A stretch of DNA of 64,000 nt from Ancylobacter sp. WKF20 (GTDB taxonomy: Bacteria > Pseudomonadota > Alphaproteobacteria > Rhizobiales > Xanthobacteraceae), in NCBI RefSeq assembly GCF_029760895.1, contig NZ_CP121679.1, positions 1,550,001 through 1,614,000 of the forward strand, read 5' to 3'. The notes under the pieces are model-generated. The model was given only the letters and a program-made list of their open reading frames with translations. It did no database searches and was not told the DNA's origin. This document shows positions 10,260 through 20,804 of this stretch, one piece after another. A program made the translations under genes and the position numbers. How positions within the stretch are numbered: the stretch's first letter is position 1; every line of letters starts with the position of its first letter.

Positions 10260-10502
10260 ATGAAGGCGCGCGTTCTCGTCACCCTGAAATCCGCCGTGCT
10301 CGATCCGCAGGGCAAGGCCATCGAAGGCGCGCTGCGCTCGCTCGGCGTGCCCGGCATCGCCAGCGTCCGCCAGGGCAAGGTCTTCGATGTCGAACTGGAC
10401 GGCGCCGACCAGGCCAAGGCTGAGGCGACGCTCAAGGAAGCCTGCGAGAAGCTGCTCGCCAACACCGTCATCGAAACCTACCGCATCGAGTTCGTGAGCT
10501 GA
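10260..10502 (+). CDS. purS: FGAM synthase subunit PurS
   Basis: 80 residues. Small scaffold subunit of the three-part formylglycinamidine ribonucleotide synthase (PurS dimer, PurQ, PurL) found in Gram-positive bacteria, archaea and alphaproteobacteria, in place of one large Pur[21 protein letters not shown] and the conserved [11 protein letters not shown] are typical. The start at 10260 gives the family N-terminus. The stop lies four bases before the purQ start, indicating translational coupling. Confidence 0.95.
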   Translation: MKARVLVTLKSAVLDPQGKAIEGALRSLGVPGIASVRQGKVFDVELDGADQAKAEATLKEACEKLLANTVIETYRIEFVS

Positions 10503-10506
10503 CGCG

Positions 10507-11205
10507 ATGAAATCAGCCGTTCTCGTTTTCCCCGGCTCCAATCGCGAGGGCGATGCCGCGAAGGCTCTTGCCGCCGTCTCCGGCAGCAAGCCCGCCATGG
10601 TCTGGCACGCGGAGACCGAACTTCCGGCGGGCACCGATCTCGTGGTGCTGCCCGGCGGCTTCTCCTATGGCGATTATCTGCGCTGCGGCGCCATCGCCGG
10701 CCGCGCTGCCATCATGAACGCGGTGCGCGAGCATGCCGCCCGCGGCGGGCTGGTGCTCGGCATTTGCAACGGCTTCCAGATCCTGTGCGAGAGCGGCCTG
10801 CTGCCGGGCGTGCTGGTCCGCAACTCCCGCCTGCGCTTCATCTGCCGCGAGGCGCTGCTGAAGGTCGAGCGCAACGACACGCCCTTCACCCGGCGCTATG
10901 CCAAGGGCGCCATCGTGCGCTTCCCCGTCGCCCATGGCGAAGGCAACTACACCGCCGATGCCGAGACGTTGAAGCGGCTCGAGGGCGAGGGCCGCGTGCT
11001 GTTCCGCTATGTCACCGCCAGCGGCACGCGCGACGACACGCAGGTGCTCAACGGCGCCGCCAACTCGATCGCCGGCATCGTCTCCGAGAAGCTGAACGTG
11101 CTCGGCCTGATGCCGCACCCGGAAAACCACGTCGATCCCGCCATCGGCCCGACCGATGGCCGCGCCCTGTTCGAGAGCCTCGCCGGAGCGCTGGAGAGGG
11201 CCTGA
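10507..11205 (+). CDS. purQ: FGAM synthase subunit PurQ, glutaminase
   Basis: 232 residues. Class I glutamine amidotransferase subunit that releases ammonia from glutamine for PurL. Opening [15 protein letters not shown], the [11 protein letters not shown] oxyanion region, the nucleophile Cys in GICNGFQ and the catalytic MPHPENH near the end are all present. Immediately downstream of purS (four-base gap) and 55 bases ahead of purL. Confidence 0.96.
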   Translation: MKSAVLVFPGSNREGDAAKALAAVSGSKPAMVWHAETELPAGTDLVVLPGGFSYGDYLRCGAIAGRAAIMNAVREHAARGGLVLGICNGFQILCESGLLPGVLVRNSRLRFICREALLKVERNDTPFTRRYAKGAIVRFPVAHGEGNYTADAETLKRLEGEGRVLFRYVTASGTRDDTQVLNGAANSIAGIVSEKLNVLGLMPHPENHVDPAIGPTDGRALFESLAGALERA

Positions 11206-11260
11206 GGGTCTCCCCTCGCCGGCCCGCCCCGCCTCGCCCCGCAAACGTAAGACGGCCCGC

Positions 11261-13471
11261 ATGACCTCCTCCGAACCGAAGATCACCCCCGAGCTCGTCG
11301 CCGACCATGGCCTCAAGCCCGACGAATATGAGCGCATCCTGAAGCTGATCGGCCGCGAGCCGACCTTCACCGAGCTCGGCATCTTCTCGGCCATGTGGAA
11401 CGAGCACTGCTCGTACAAGTCCTCGCGCCTGCATCTGAAGGGCCTGCCGACCAAGGCGCCGTGGGTCATTCAAGGGCCGGGCGAGAATGCCGGCGTCATC
11501 GACATTGGCGACGGCCAGGCCGCCGTGTTCAAGATGGAGAGCCACAACCACCCCTCCTATATCGAGCCTCACCAGGGCGCGGCGACGGGCGTGGGCGGCA
11601 TTCTGCGCGACGTGTTCACCATGGGCGCCCGGCCGATCGCGGCGCTCAACGCCCTGCGCTTCGGCGATCCCAAGCACCCGCGCACCCGCCATCTGGTGGC
11701 CGGCGTCGTCGGTGGCATCGGCTCCTATGGCAACTCCTTCGGCGTGCCGACGGTCGGCGGCCTTGTCGGCTTCCACACCCGCTATGACGGCAACCCGCTG
11801 GTGAACGCCATGGCGGTCGGCCTCGCGGATGCGGACAAGATCTTCTACGCCAAGGCGACCGGCGTCGGCCTGCCCGTGGTCTATCTCGGCTCCAAGACCG
11901 GCCGCGACGGCATCCACGGCGCAACCATGGCCTCCGCCGAGTTCGGCGAGGGCGCCGAGGAAAAGCGCCCGACCGTGCAGGTTGGCGACCCCTTCGCCGA
12001 AAAGCTGCTGCTGGAAGCCTGCCTCGAGATCATGGAGGCCGGCTGCGTGGTCGCGATTCAGGACATGGGCGCGGCCGGCCTCACCTGCTCGGCCGTCGAG
12101 ATGGGCGCCAAGGGCGATCTCGGCATCGAGCTGGAGCTCGACAACGTGCCCTGCCGCGAGGCCGGCATGAGCGCCTATGAGATGATGCTCTCCGAGAGCC
12201 AGGAGCGCATGCTCATGGTCATCGCGCCGGGCAAGGAAGAGCAGGCCGAGGCGATCTTCCGCAAATGGGGGCTCGACTTCGCCATTGTCGGCCACACCAC
12301 CGACAATCTGCGCTTCGTCGTCAAGCACAAGGGCGAGGTCAAGGCCGACCTGCCGATCAAGGAACTGGGCGACGAGGCCCCGCTCTATGACCGGCCGTGG
12401 ATCGAGACGCCCAAGCAGCCGCCGATCGACCCCGCCGCGCTGGAAATCTCCGCGACCATTCCGGGCGCGCTGGAGCGCCTGATCGGCTCGCCGGACTTCG
12501 CCTCCAAACGCTGGATCTGGGAGCAGTACGACTACCTGATCCTCAACAACACCGCCCAGCGCCCCGGCGGCGATGCGGCCGTGGTGCGTGTCGAGAACGG
12601 CCCGAAGGCGCTCGCCATGAGCTGCGACGTCACCCCGCGCTATTGCGAGGCCGACCCATTCGAGGGCGGCAAGCAGGCGGTGGCGGAAGCCTGGCGCAAC
12701 ATCACCGCTGTCGGCGCCCGTCCGCTCGCCATCACCGACAATCTGAATTTCGGCAACCCCGAGAAGCCGGAGATCATGGGCCAGCTCGTCGGCTGCCTGC
12801 GCGGCATCGGCGCGGCGGCGCTGGCGCTCGACTTCCCCGTCGTGTCCGGCAATGTCAGCCTCTACAACGAGACCAACGGCCGCGGCATCCTGCCAACCCC
12901 GACCATTGGCGGCGTCGGCGTGCTCGACGACATCGACACCATGGCGACGCTGGCCTTCAAGGCGAGCGGCGAGCTCATCTTCGTGGTCGGCGCCACCACG
13001 GGCTGGCTCGGCCAGTCGGCCTTCCTCTCCGAGATTCTCGACCGCGAGGACGGCGCCCCGCCGCCGGTCGATCTGGAGCTTGAGCGCAAGAACGGCGATT
13101 TCGTGCGCGCCCTCATCCAGGCCGGCCTCGTTACCGCCGTGCATGACGTGTCCGATGGCGGCCTGCTGGTGGCGGTCGCCGAGATGGCCATGGCCTCCGG
13201 CATCGGCGCGAACCTCCTCGCGCCCGAGGGCATCAATCCGCACGCCTACTGGTTCGGCGAGGATCAGGCGCGCTACGTCATCACCGTCGCCAGCGGCGAG
13301 AAGGCGCAGGTCCTGCGTGAGGCCGAGGTGGCCGGCGTCACCCTCGCAAAGATCGGCGCGACCGCCGGCGACCGATTGAATATTCCGGGCGAGCGCCCAA
13401 TTGTAGTCGACGCGCTGCGCGAGCGGCATGAGGCCTGGCTGCCCATCTATATGGGCGCGGGCATGGTGTGA
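11261..13471 (+). CDS. purL: FGAM synthase subunit PurL
   Basis: 736 residues, the size of the small-type PurL. ATP-dependent synthetase subunit that converts FGAR and ammonia to FGAM. Typical segments: [50 protein letters not shown], the ESQERMLMV segment and the C-terminal AIRS-type half with VHDVSDGGL. The ATG at 11261 ([18 protein letters not shown]) fits the family start; upstream codons overlap purQ in another frame. bolA follows 13 bases later, so it sits in the same transcript. Confidence 0.97.
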   Translation: MTSSEPKITPELVADHGLKPDEYERILKLIGREPTFTELGIFSAMWNEHCSYKSSRLHLKGLPTKAPWVIQGPGENAGVIDIGDGQAAVFKMESHNHPSYIEPHQGAATGVGGILRDVFTMGARPIAALNALRFGDPKHPRTRHLVAGVVGGIGSYGNSFGVPTVGGLVGFHTRYDGNPLVNAMAVGLADADKIFYAKATGVGLPVVYLGSKTGRDGIHGATMASAEFGEGAEEKRPTVQVGDPFAEKLLLEACLEIMEAGCVVAIQDMGAAGLTCSAVEMGAKGDLGIELELDNVPCREAGMSAYEMMLSESQERMLMVIAPGKEEQAEAIFRKWGLDFAIVGHTTDNLRFVVKHKGEVKADLPIKELGDEAPLYDRPWIETPKQPPIDPAALEISATIPGALERLIGSPDFASKRWIWEQYDYLILNNTAQRPGGDAAVVRVENGPKALAMSCDVTPRYCEADPFEGGKQAVAEAWRNITAVGARPLAITDNLNFGNPEKPEIMGQLVGCLRGIGAAALALDFPVVSGNVSLYNETNGRGILPTPTIGGVGVLDDIDTMATLAFKASGELIFVVGATTGWLGQSAFLSEILDREDGAPPPVDLELERKNGDFVRALIQAGLVTAVHDVSDGGLLVAVAEMAMASGIGANLLAPEGINPHAYWFGEDQARYVITVASGEKAQVLREAEVAGVTLAKIGATAGDRLNIPGERPIVVDALRERHEAWLPIYMGAGMV

Positions 13472-13484
13472 GGGAGCATCATCC

Positions 13485-13718
13485 ATGGCGATGGAAGCGG
13501 CCGAGATTGAACGGCTGATCCGTGAGGGGGTACCGGACGCCTCGGTGGAGATTCGTGATCTCGCCGGCGACGGCAATCACTATGCCGCAACCGTCATCTC
13601 GGAGAGCTTCCGCGGCAAGAGCCGCGTGCAGCAGCACCAGATGGTCTATGCGGCGCTCAAGGGGCAGATGGGTGGCATCTTGCACGCCCTCGCGCTCCAG
13701 ACCAATGTGCCGGACTGA
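13485..13718 (+). CDS. BolA family protein
   Basis: 77 residues, the short BolA2/IbaG-like form. BolA proteins pair with monothiol CGFS glutaredoxins, sharing a [2Fe-2S] cluster, and act in iron homeostasis and Fe-S trafficking. The class-II KH-like fold is marked by VEIRDLAGDGNHY and the helix RVQQHQMVYAALKG, with His available as a cluster ligand. The ATG at 13485 has AGGGAG upstream. The next gene is exactly the expected partner, a CGFS glutaredoxin, so the pair is functionally linked and cotranscribed with the pur genes. Confidence 0.93.
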   Translation: MAMEAAEIERLIREGVPDASVEIRDLAGDGNHYAATVISESFRGKSRVQQHQMVYAALKGQMGGILHALALQTNVPD

Positions 13719-13793
13719 ACGCGGCGACGTCGCTGAACGCGGCCCGCGCCGCTCCACCACTTTCCCGCCAGGGATCGCCAGAAGGGCAATGCC

Positions 13794-14132
<339 letters not shown>

Positions 14133-14156
14133 GCGCTTGCGCGACATAGACGGCAA

Positions 14157-14184
14157 TGCGGGGCGCCACGGGCGCCCCGTTTCA
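14157..14184. terminator. Terminator between grxD and the convergent LysR gene
   Basis: GGGGCGCC / GGCGCCCC hairpin followed by GTTTCATTT. It ends the pur-bolA-grxD transcript and may serve the opposing regulator gene as well. Confidence 0.75.
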
Positions 14185-14198
14185 TTTGCAAAGGGCGA

Positions 14199-15086
14199 TC
14201 AGCGAAAATGCCTTTCGACCCAGGCGAGAAAGCTCTCGCCGGAGGGTGGCAGCGTGGCGAAGCGGCGGGCGACCAGCCAGTAGGCGCCGAAGGGAATGGA
14301 AAGCGGAAAGGGGCGTATCAGCTCGCCCCGGGCGAGAGCATCGGACGCCAGCCGCTCATCGGTAAGCGCCACGCCCTGCCCGCGCAGCGCCGCCTGCAAG
14401 GTGAGGCCACCTTCCGCATAGACCAGCCCGCGCTGCGCCGTGGCCGGCGCGGCAATGCCGGCGGCGGCGAACCACTGCCCCCATACATCGCGCCGCTCCT
14501 CATGCACCAGCGGATAGGCCAGCAACTGTTCCGGTCGCAACAATGGATCGCCATCCGGCAGCAGCGACGGCGAGAGCACGGGCGTCAGCCGCGTCGTGAA
14601 GAGCGGGCGGCTCTCCACCCGCGGCCATCGGCTCTGCGTCTCGCTATGGCGAATGGCGATCGCTGGATCACGCCCACGAAATTCGTAGAACCGACGATCC
14701 GTATCGATATCGAGATCAATGCCGGGGTGACGCCGCTGAAAGTCGGCGAGATTGGGCATCAGCCAGCACGAGGCAAAGGATGGCTCGCAGCTGATGATTA
14801 ATGCCGGCTGTTCCTCGGTCTGGCGCAGGCGGTCGAGGCAGTCACCGATGCTGTCGAAGGATGTGGTGAGCAGCAACCGCAGCTCCTCGCCCGCTGCCGT
14901 CAGCGTTACCGCGCGATGATGCCGCTCGAAGAGGGGGCGGCCGATCAACGCCTCCAGGTCGCGCACCTGCCGGCTGATCGCCGCCTGCGAGATGAAGAGT
15001 TCGGCCGCCGCCTGGGTGAAGCTGCGATGCCGCGCGGCCACCTCGAAGCTGCGCAGCGCGGTAAGCGGAAGCCGGCCCCGTTTCAT
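14199..15086 (-). CDS. LysR family regulator, GcvA-like
   Basis: About 295 residues. N-terminal winged helix-turn-helix (residues ~5-65: LPLTALRSFEVAARHRSFTQ, AAELFISQAAISRQVRDLE) and a C-terminal substrate-binding co-inducer domain. The opening LPxLxALRxFEVAARHxSFTxAA is the GcvA/glycine-cleavage-activator subgroup pattern. I start at the ATG at 15086 (MKRGRLPLTAL), with a GAGG stretch upstream; a frame extension to 15152 adds 22 residues outside the family. No metabolic gene is divergent from it, so its target is not visible here. Ligand unknown. Confidence 0.88.
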   Translation of the reverse strand: MKRGRLPLTALRSFEVAARHRSFTQAAAELFISQAAISRQVRDLEALIGRPLFERHHRAVTLTAAGEELRLLLTTSFDSIGDCLDRLRQTEEQPALIISCEPSFASCWLMPNLADFQRRHPGIDLDIDTDRRFYEFRGRDPAIAIRHSETQSRWPRVESRPLFTTRLTPVLSPSLLPDGDPLLRPEQLLAYPLVHEERRDVWGQWFAAAGIAAPATAQRGLVYAEGGLTLQAALRGQGVALTDERLASDALARGELIRPFPLSIPFGAYWLVARRFATLPPSGESFLAWVERHFR

Positions 15087-15457
15087 CCATAACCTCAAGT
15101 CATGCGACGACGATGATATGCTCGTTTGTCGAGGCGTGGCAACAAAGGTCACATGGCGGCCGAGGAGATGCCGCCATGCTCATGAATTTGCTCGATATAT
15201 TGACCGAGACAGTCGCTCTCGCGACATTTCAGCATCCGGCGCATCGTCCGGCCGACCGGCACCGGGCCACTGCCAGCTCGTGTCGCGAAGCCCGCACCCG
15301 ATCGGCTACGGAACCGGCGCCGCCACTTCCCGAGAGGCCCGTCGAACGGGTGTCGATCCGGCCGGTATTAGCGAGGTTGGGCGTTGTCCGCTAAAGGCAC
15401 CCCAACAAAAAAGCCGCCCCGAGGGGCGGCTTTCTCGTCTCTCGCGATCCGTTGGGA
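15087..15457. other. Intergenic region between the LysR gene and rpsD
   Basis: About 370 bases without a credible gene. It holds the promoter of the leftward regulator gene and, at its right end, the rpsD terminator. Two overlapping short frames on the + strand have no recognisable content. Confidence 0.6.
15405..15434 (-). terminator. rpsD terminator
   Basis: AAAGCCGCCCC / GGGGCGGCTTT hairpin with a two-base loop and a six-T run on the minus strand, directly after the rpsD stop. Confidence 0.88.
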
Positions 15458-16075
15458 TCAGCGCGAATAGTACTCGACCACGAGGTTCGGCTCCATCACG
15501 ACCGGATAGGGCACCTCGTTGAGCTCGGGCACGCGCGTGAACTTGGCGGTCAGCTTGTGAGCGTCGACTTCCAGATAATCGGGAACGTCGCGCTCGCCGG
15601 AAGCCGCGGCCTCGATCACGAGGGCGAGCTGCTTCGAGGCTTCCTTGACCTCGATCACGTCGCCGACCTTGACCTTGTAGCTAGGAATGTTGACGCGCTG
15701 GCCGTTCACCTTGACGTGGCCGTGGCTCACGAACTGGCGGGCGGCGAAGACGGTCGGAACGAACTTGGCGCGGTAGACGACCGCGTCGAGACGGCGCTCC
15801 AGCAGGCCGATCAGGTTGGCGCCGGTGTCGCCCTTGAGGCGCGAGGCTTCAACATAGATCGCGTGGAACTGCTTCTCGCCGATCGAGGCGTAGTAGCCCT
15901 TCAGCTTCTGCTTGGCGCGCAGCTGCACGCCGAAGTCGGAAAGCTTGCCCTTGCGGCGCTGGCCGTGCTGGCCCGGGCCGTATTCACGCTTATTGATGGG
16001 GCTCTTCGGGCGGCCCCAGATGTTCTCGCCCATACGGCGGTCAAGCTTGTGCTTGGCCGAAACGCGCTTGCTCAT
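15458..16075 (-). CDS. rpsD: 30S ribosomal protein S4
   Basis: 205 residues, the standard alphaproteobacterial length. Primary 16S rRNA-binding protein that nucleates the 5' domain of the small subunit. It starts [20 protein letters not shown]. The S4 RNA-binding domain is at about residues 95-155 ([38 protein letters not shown]). The ATG at 16075 gives the family start; the frame runs on upstream without meaning. A monocistronic gene, not part of an alpha operon here, which is normal for this group. Its own terminator follows. Confidence 0.97.
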   Translation of the reverse strand: MSKRVSAKHKLDRRMGENIWGRPKSPINKREYGPGQHGQRRKGKLSDFGVQLRAKQKLKGYYASIGEKQFHAIYVEASRLKGDTGANLIGLLERRLDAVVYRAKFVPTVFAARQFVSHGHVKVNGQRVNIPSYKVKVGDVIEVKEASKQLALVIEAAASGERDVPDYLEVDAHKLTAKFTRVPELNEVPYPVVMEPNLVVEYYSR

Positions 16076-16291
16076 GCGCTGGTCCTCTTCGCAAGGTTGC
16101 GGTTTGGATCGCGCCCCCTCCTCTCCTCCCTTGCGGGAAGTGACAGGCCCTGTCCGAACGCGCCGGTCAGGTCCACGGGTGCGTGAAACGTTGCACGGGG
16201 CCGTTGCCGACCCCGTGCGTGAGCGGGTGGATAGTCGCAAAAGGGCGGAAGGTCAAGGGCGCGGGCGCTCTGGCAGGCTTCGGCCCCAGCC

Positions 16292-17593
16292 TCACCGGCC
16301 CTTGCGCAACGCCGCCAGCACCTCGAGGCTGGCATAGCCGTCGGGATCCACCCCCATCTTGCGCTGGAAATCGGCCACCGCGCGCATGGTCATGTTGCCG
16401 ACGCGTCCATCCGCCCCGCCCGTGTCGAAGCCGGCGCGGGTGAGTCGCCGCTGAACCTCCTGGATCTCCGCCAGCGTGAGCGCGCGCTCGCCGCCCGGGA
16501 AGGGCGTGATGAAGGGCGCGCCGCCCAGCACCCGGTCGCCGAGATGGCAGACGGCGAGGGCATAGTTCATCGAGGGGTTGTAGCTGCGCACGGCATAGAA
16601 ATTCTGCGTCAGCAGGAAGCACGGCCCCTCCGGTCCTACGGGGGCCCAGAGCCGCGCGGTCGCCTTTGGCAGGTCGAAGCGCCCGCCCCCTGCCGGCGTC
16701 ACGCCGGCCTTGGCCCAGTCGGCGACGCTACGGCGTGTCTTGTTGTCCGCCAGATTTTCGGGGACGCCGTCCATCCGCACCTCGACCCCCCAGGGCAGGC
16801 CGCGCTGGTAGTTGCCGCGCTGGATCAGATAGCGCGAGGAGCCCGCCAGCGCGTCCGGCACCGAATAGGGCGAGGGCGCGCCATTCCCGTCATAATCGAC
16901 GCCGAGATTGAGCCAGACCTCGGGCATCCACTGCGTATGCCCCATGGCGCCGGCCCAGGAGCCCTGCATCTCATCCGGCTGCGCCCAGCCGCGCTGGACG
17001 ATGGCGCAGGCATTCAGGAATTCCGTTTCCCAGTATTTGCGCCGGCGCGGCTCGCCCCAGGCGAGCGCGGCCAGCGAGGGGAAAACAGGGCGCATATGAT
17101 CGGGGTCGAGCACCAGTTCGCCGAAGGCGCTCTCCATACCCCAGAGGCCGAGCAGCACATCCGGCTCGACGCCGAAATCGCCCTGCAGGCGCTTCATCAG
17201 CGCGGCGTTCTTCTGCGCCGCCGCGCGGCCGGTATTGAGCCGCCATTCGGAGATACGGCGGTTGAGATACTGCCAGAGCTGCTCGCGGAATTCCGGCTGG
17301 CCGCTGTCCTTGGCATAGACCGAGGTGTCCGGCTCCAGCCCGCGCGTGACCTTGTCATAGACTGCGTCGGATATGCCGCGCGCCCGCGCCCGGGCGCGGA
17401 ATTCGGCAACCCAGACATCAAACGGCTTGTCCGCCTGCTGCGCCCGCGCGGGCAGGATGGCGCCCGGTGCCATGCCCAGCGCCCCCGCGCTGGCCAGCGC
17501 TGCGCCGGCAAGGAGAAGGCGGCGGCGGCTAAAACCTCTCGGCGCCTCAAGATCGCAGGGCTTGGTCGCCGGCGGCACGCGCAAACAGGTCAC
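16292..17593 (-). CDS. Lytic murein transglycosylase (MltB family) with peptidoglycan-binding domain
   Basis: 433 residues. Cleaves the glycan strand of murein to 1,6-anhydro products in the periplasm. The N-terminus carries a twin-arginine signal (SRRRLLLAGAALASAGALG), so Tat export is likely. The SLT_2/MltB catalytic domain spans about residues 55-355, with the catalytic Glu in LGLWGMESAFGE and the typical AGAMGHTQWMP. A PG_binding_1 domain closes the protein (EIQEVQRRLTRAGFDTGGADG...ADFQRKMG). The GTG start at 17593 is chosen because GGAAGGA lies just upstream; the open frame itself extends to 18013. murI, also a wall gene, lies next upstream. Confidence 0.9.
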   Translation of the reverse strand: MTCLRVPPATKPCDLEAPRGFSRRRLLLAGAALASAGALGMAPGAILPARAQQADKPFDVWVAEFRARARARGISDAVYDKVTRGLEPDTSVYAKDSGQPEFREQLWQYLNRRISEWRLNTGRAAAQKNAALMKRLQGDFGVEPDVLLGLWGMESAFGELVLDPDHMRPVFPSLAALAWGEPRRRKYWETEFLNACAIVQRGWAQPDEMQGSWAGAMGHTQWMPEVWLNLGVDYDGNGAPSPYSVPDALAGSSRYLIQRGNYQRGLPWGVEVRMDGVPENLADNKTRRSVADWAKAGVTPAGGGRFDLPKATARLWAPVGPEGPCFLLTQNFYAVRSYNPSMNYALAVCHLGDRVLGGAPFITPFPGGERALTLAEIQEVQRRLTRAGFDTGGADGRVGNMTMRAVADFQRKMGVDPDGYASLEVLAALRKGR

Positions 17594-17693
17594 GGACGAA
17601 TCCTTCCGGGCAGCTTCTGCCGATGCGGCATGCTGCGCGGGGAAGGCGGCAGCGGCAAGGCCGGAAGCCGGGCCACTCGTGCGACAGGGCTGT

Positions 17694-18632
17694 TCAGGCC
17701 GCCGCCATCGCCACCGGCAGCACCTCGCCCGCCCGCGCCGCGCGGCCGATGATGGTCTCCACCAGCCCCGAATCGAGCGGTCGCCCAGTCGAGAACAGCC
17801 GCAGCGGCGCCGGGCTCGCGGCAAAGGCCGTGGGGCCGAGCAGCGCGGCAAGGCGCCGGGCGATGGCCGGCGCCGGGTCGATCCAGCGCACCGGCCAGGG
17901 CGCGACCTTCTGGAGACGATCGAGCACCAGCGGGTAATGCGTGCAGGCCAGCACCACCGCATCGGTCCGCGCCTTACCCGCGCGCACAAAGGCAGGAGCG
18001 ATCTCGGCGGCAAAGGCCTCGTCCGGCACGCTCTCGCCGGCCATGGCGGCCTCGGCGAGCGCGGCGAGCTGCGTCGAGCCGACCAGCGTCACCGCGCAAT
18101 TGCCGGCGAAATCGCGAATGAGCGTCTGGGTGTAGTCGCGCTTCACCGTGCCGGGCGTCGCCAGCACGCTCACCTGCCGGCTGAGCGAGCTCTCGCAGGC
18201 CGGCTTGATCGCCGGCACCGTGCCGATGAAAGGAATGGCATGGCGCGCGCGCAGGCTCGGCAGAACGAGCGTCGAGGCGGTGTTGCAGGCGATCACCACC
18301 GCATCCGGCCGCACGCGGGCGATCAGCGCGTCGATGACGCAGACCAGCCGGGTCAGCAGCGCGCCCTCCTCCCAGGAGCCGATGGGAAAGGCCGCGTCAT
18401 CGGCGGCATAGACGAAGCGCGCATCGGGCCGCACCCGCGCCAGCTCGCGGAACACGGAAAGGCCACCCAGCCCCGAATCGAAGACGAGGATGGTCGGCGC
18501 GCGCAACGCGCTCGGCAGCTGGGTCTCGGGGGACAGCGATGGCGACGACACGCGGGACGGCCCATTGGCACGAGGGGACGAGACGCCGATGGAGCCGGTG
18601 GATGCCGGGCCGGGTGAAGCCTCGATGCGCAT
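17694..18632 (-). CDS. murI: Glutamate racemase
   Basis: 312 residues. Makes D-glutamate for peptidoglycan from L-glutamate (cytoplasm). Two-base mechanism with both cysteines present: Cys116 in VIACNTAS and Cys230 in LACTHYPL. The opening FDSGLGGLSV is standard. The start at 18632 is preferred over the ATG five codons upstream because GGAGGA sits seven bases before it. The first ~45 residues are Ser/Pro-rich and go beyond the usual family start, a modest N-terminal extension. It lies between trmJ and the lytic transglycosylase, all on the minus strand. Confidence 0.93.
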   Translation of the reverse strand: MRIEASPGPASTGSIGVSSPRANGPSRVSSPSLSPETQLPSALRAPTILVFDSGLGGLSVFRELARVRPDARFVYAADDAAFPIGSWEEGALLTRLVCVIDALIARVRPDAVVIACNTASTLVLPSLRARHAIPFIGTVPAIKPACESSLSRQVSVLATPGTVKRDYTQTLIRDFAGNCAVTLVGSTQLAALAEAAMAGESVPDEAFAAEIAPAFVRAGKARTDAVVLACTHYPLVLDRLQKVAPWPVRWIDPAPAIARRLAALLGPTAFAASPAPLRLFSTGRPLDSGLVETIIGRAARAGEVLPVAMAAA

Positions 18633-18734
18633 CTGAATGTCCTCCATCCCGGGCGGGATTATGGCGCATCTCAGTGTGACGCATCTTGGTGAACGGATCG
18701 TTGCGACCTCAACCGCCTCCCGGCACGGGGGATC

Positions 18735-19571
18735 TCAGCCGGCGTCGCCCTCATCATCGGCCGGCGCCTTCTGCCCGCTCAGCCGCGCGGCGGTGCGCGC
18801 CGCCCGCAGGCCGCGTCCTTCCACCAGCGCGGTGACCATGCCGTGCAGCGTGGCAATGTCCTGCCGCGTCAGCCCGACCCGGTGGAAGATGTTGCGGATG
18901 TTGCGGATCGTCACCGGCTTCTTCTGCGGCGAGCGGAAGAACAGCGCCGCGTCGAGTTCGTGCTCCACATGATCGAAGAAGGCGAGAAGGTCCGCCTTGT
19001 CGGCGATCGGGTAGCGGTCCGGCTGCTGGAAGGGAAGCGCTCCGCCCGAGGCGTGCTTGAACCATTCATAGGCGATCACCGCCACCGCCATGCCGAGATT
19101 CAGCGAGGCAAAGGCGGGGTTCACCGGCAAGGTGAGGATCACGTCGGCGAGGGAGACCTCCTCGGTGTAGAGCCCGGTGCGCTCGCGCCCGATCAGCAGC
19201 CCGACATTCTCACCGCCCTTGATGCGCGTGCCGGCCTCGACGGCGAAATCGTCGGCGCCGATCACCGTCTTCTGCATCCCGCGCTCGCGGGCCGTGGCGG
19301 CGGCGATGAAGTTGAGATCGGCGATGGCCGCGCGCAGGTCCGGGAAGATCTGCGCCTCTTCCAGAATGCGGTCGGCGCCGGAGGCGAAGGTCACCGCCTT
19401 GGGGTTCGGCCACCCCTCGCGCGGATTGACGATGCGCAGCCGCGTCAGGCCGAAATTGCCCATGGCCCGCACGGCCGAGCCGATATTCTCCCCGAGCTGC
19501 GGCTCGACGAGGATGACGACCGGCCCACCCTGGGGCCAGTCGAGGCTGCGATTGGTGCCAGCGCCGGTCAT
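18735..19571 (-). CDS. trmJ: tRNA (cytidine/uridine-2'-O-)-methyltransferase TrmJ
   Basis: 278 residues. SPOUT-class (SpoU) RNA methyltransferase that methylates the 2'-OH of residue 32 in the anticodon loop of several tRNAs using S-adenosylmethionine. Motif 1 (VEPQLGENIGSAVRAMGNFGL), motif 2 (NVGLLIGRERTGLY) and the knot motif 3 (ILTLPVNPAFASLNLGMAVA) are in order. The C-terminal ~80 residues form the extra helical domain of TrmJ (FFRSPQKKPVTIRNIRNIFHR). Cytoplasmic. Confidence 0.92.
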   Translation of the reverse strand: MTGAGTNRSLDWPQGGPVVILVEPQLGENIGSAVRAMGNFGLTRLRIVNPREGWPNPKAVTFASGADRILEEAQIFPDLRAAIADLNFIAAATARERGMQKTVIGADDFAVEAGTRIKGGENVGLLIGRERTGLYTEEVSLADVILTLPVNPAFASLNLGMAVAVIAYEWFKHASGGALPFQQPDRYPIADKADLLAFFDHVEHELDAALFFRSPQKKPVTIRNIRNIFHRVGLTRQDIATLHGMVTALVEGRGLRAARTAARLSGQKAPADDEGDAG

Positions 19572-19719
19572 CGGGCGAACCCCGTGGCGGCGAGGGAGGT
19601 GCGGAAATGGGACAGGGCGAGCGGCGCGTTCATGGCCGCCCTCCTAGAGCATTTCCTCCAGGAGTGAAATCGCTAAGCGCCCGCACGAGCCCACGCAGAA
19701 GCGCGGGCGCCGCCCGCGC

Positions 19720-20562
19720 TCATTTGGCGGTTGGCAGGCGGCTCACCGTCACCTGGCTCGCCGCCCCGGCCTTGCCGCGGATCAGCCCCCACACAACACC
19801 CGGCTGAGCCGGGTCGAAGGCGAAGCCCTGCCCGGCGATCTCGACGGGAATCGTCTCCTGCCACACCATCACCGACCCCATCTCCGGCGGGGCGACGACG
19901 TAGAGCTCGGCATTGTCATGGCCGGAGATGTAGAGCCGGCCATCGGGCCCGAAGGCGCCGCCGGAATTGCTCATATCCTGGAATTTGGCGACCAGCGCGT
20001 CGGGATAGACGAAGGCCTCGGCGACGCTCCAATCCGCGTTGAAGCGCACGAGCTGGGTGGCGTATTTGTTGCCATAGGCGACCGGGCTCTTGTCGAACAC
20101 GCGATTGTAATTGGCGAAGGCGCCCCACCAGCGGCCCTGGGGATCACGGTCGAGCCAGGTGAAGGAGCCGCGATCAATGCCGAAACTGTGGCTTTCCAGA
20201 TGCTTCAGCGTCTCGGCGTCCCACACCTCGATCGAGGAGGTCATCGGCCAGTCCGGGTAATTGGAATGCGCGGTGTAGAGCTTGCCGTCGCGCACCACGC
20301 CGCTGTCGAGATGGAGGATCGGCCCGGCCTTCGGGCCCTCCCATTTCGCCACCGCCTGGCCGGTGGTCTTGTCGAGCTTCACCAAAGTGCGGTTGTCGAT
20401 CGCGTAGAAAAAGCGGTCCGACACGGCGACGGCCTGCCGGGCTTCGGGAACCTCGAAGCGGGTGAGCGTCTCGGCGGCCGGGCGCTGCTCCTGAGCGGCG
20501 GCGCTGCAGGCGCACAGGGCGGCCAGCAGGAGGGCAAGGCTGACAGAGGTACGGCGCGACAT
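19720..20562 (-). CDS. Secreted protein of unknown function, probable beta-propeller
   Basis: 280 residues. Signal peptide MSRRTSVSLALLLAALCACSAAA (ATG at 20562, with GGGGAG upstream). Two Cys lie at the end of the hydrophobic core, but the sequence LCAC is a poor lipobox, so ordinary signal peptidase cleavage near AAA is more likely. The mature part has repeating short strands with Asp/Gly turns (FYAIDNRTLVKLDKTTGQAV, GKLYTAHSNYPDWP, GRLYISGHDNAELYVV), the look of a WD/PQQ-like beta-propeller. It is divergent from icd. Similar proteins are annotated only as hypothetical; no substrate can be named. Confidence 0.72.
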   Translation of the reverse strand: MSRRTSVSLALLLAALCACSAAAQEQRPAAETLTRFEVPEARQAVAVSDRFFYAIDNRTLVKLDKTTGQAVAKWEGPKAGPILHLDSGVVRDGKLYTAHSNYPDWPMTSSIEVWDAETLKHLESHSFGIDRGSFTWLDRDPQGRWWGAFANYNRVFDKSPVAYGNKYATQLVRFNADWSVAEAFVYPDALVAKFQDMSNSGGAFGPDGRLYISGHDNAELYVVAPPEMGSVMVWQETIPVEIAGQGFAFDPAQPGVVWGLIRGKAGAASQVTVSRLPTAK

Positions 20563-20804
20563 GGTCTTGGTCTCCCCGAGTAATCGCACGCGCCCCGCAG
20601 GGTGCATCGCGGCAGATCCGCGAGGGGGCTAACAGCGGCCGATGAAGCTGCCACGACAGGCGTTTGACGATTTACCGCCAAAGTCGTGCCGCACCGCGCT
20701 TTCGCTTGACGCTGCGGCGCGGTATCACGCCTTCACCGGCGGCGGCCGCGCGGACCGGCGCCGAGGCCCCATTACGAAGCTGCATCCGTGCGAGGTAGGA
20801 ACCC

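Noticed and set aside
11048..13576. An 842-codon frame antisense to purL, and a similar long frame opposite lon (56406-58265)
   Set aside because: Both lie wholly opposite core genes with full family motifs and have no domains of their own.
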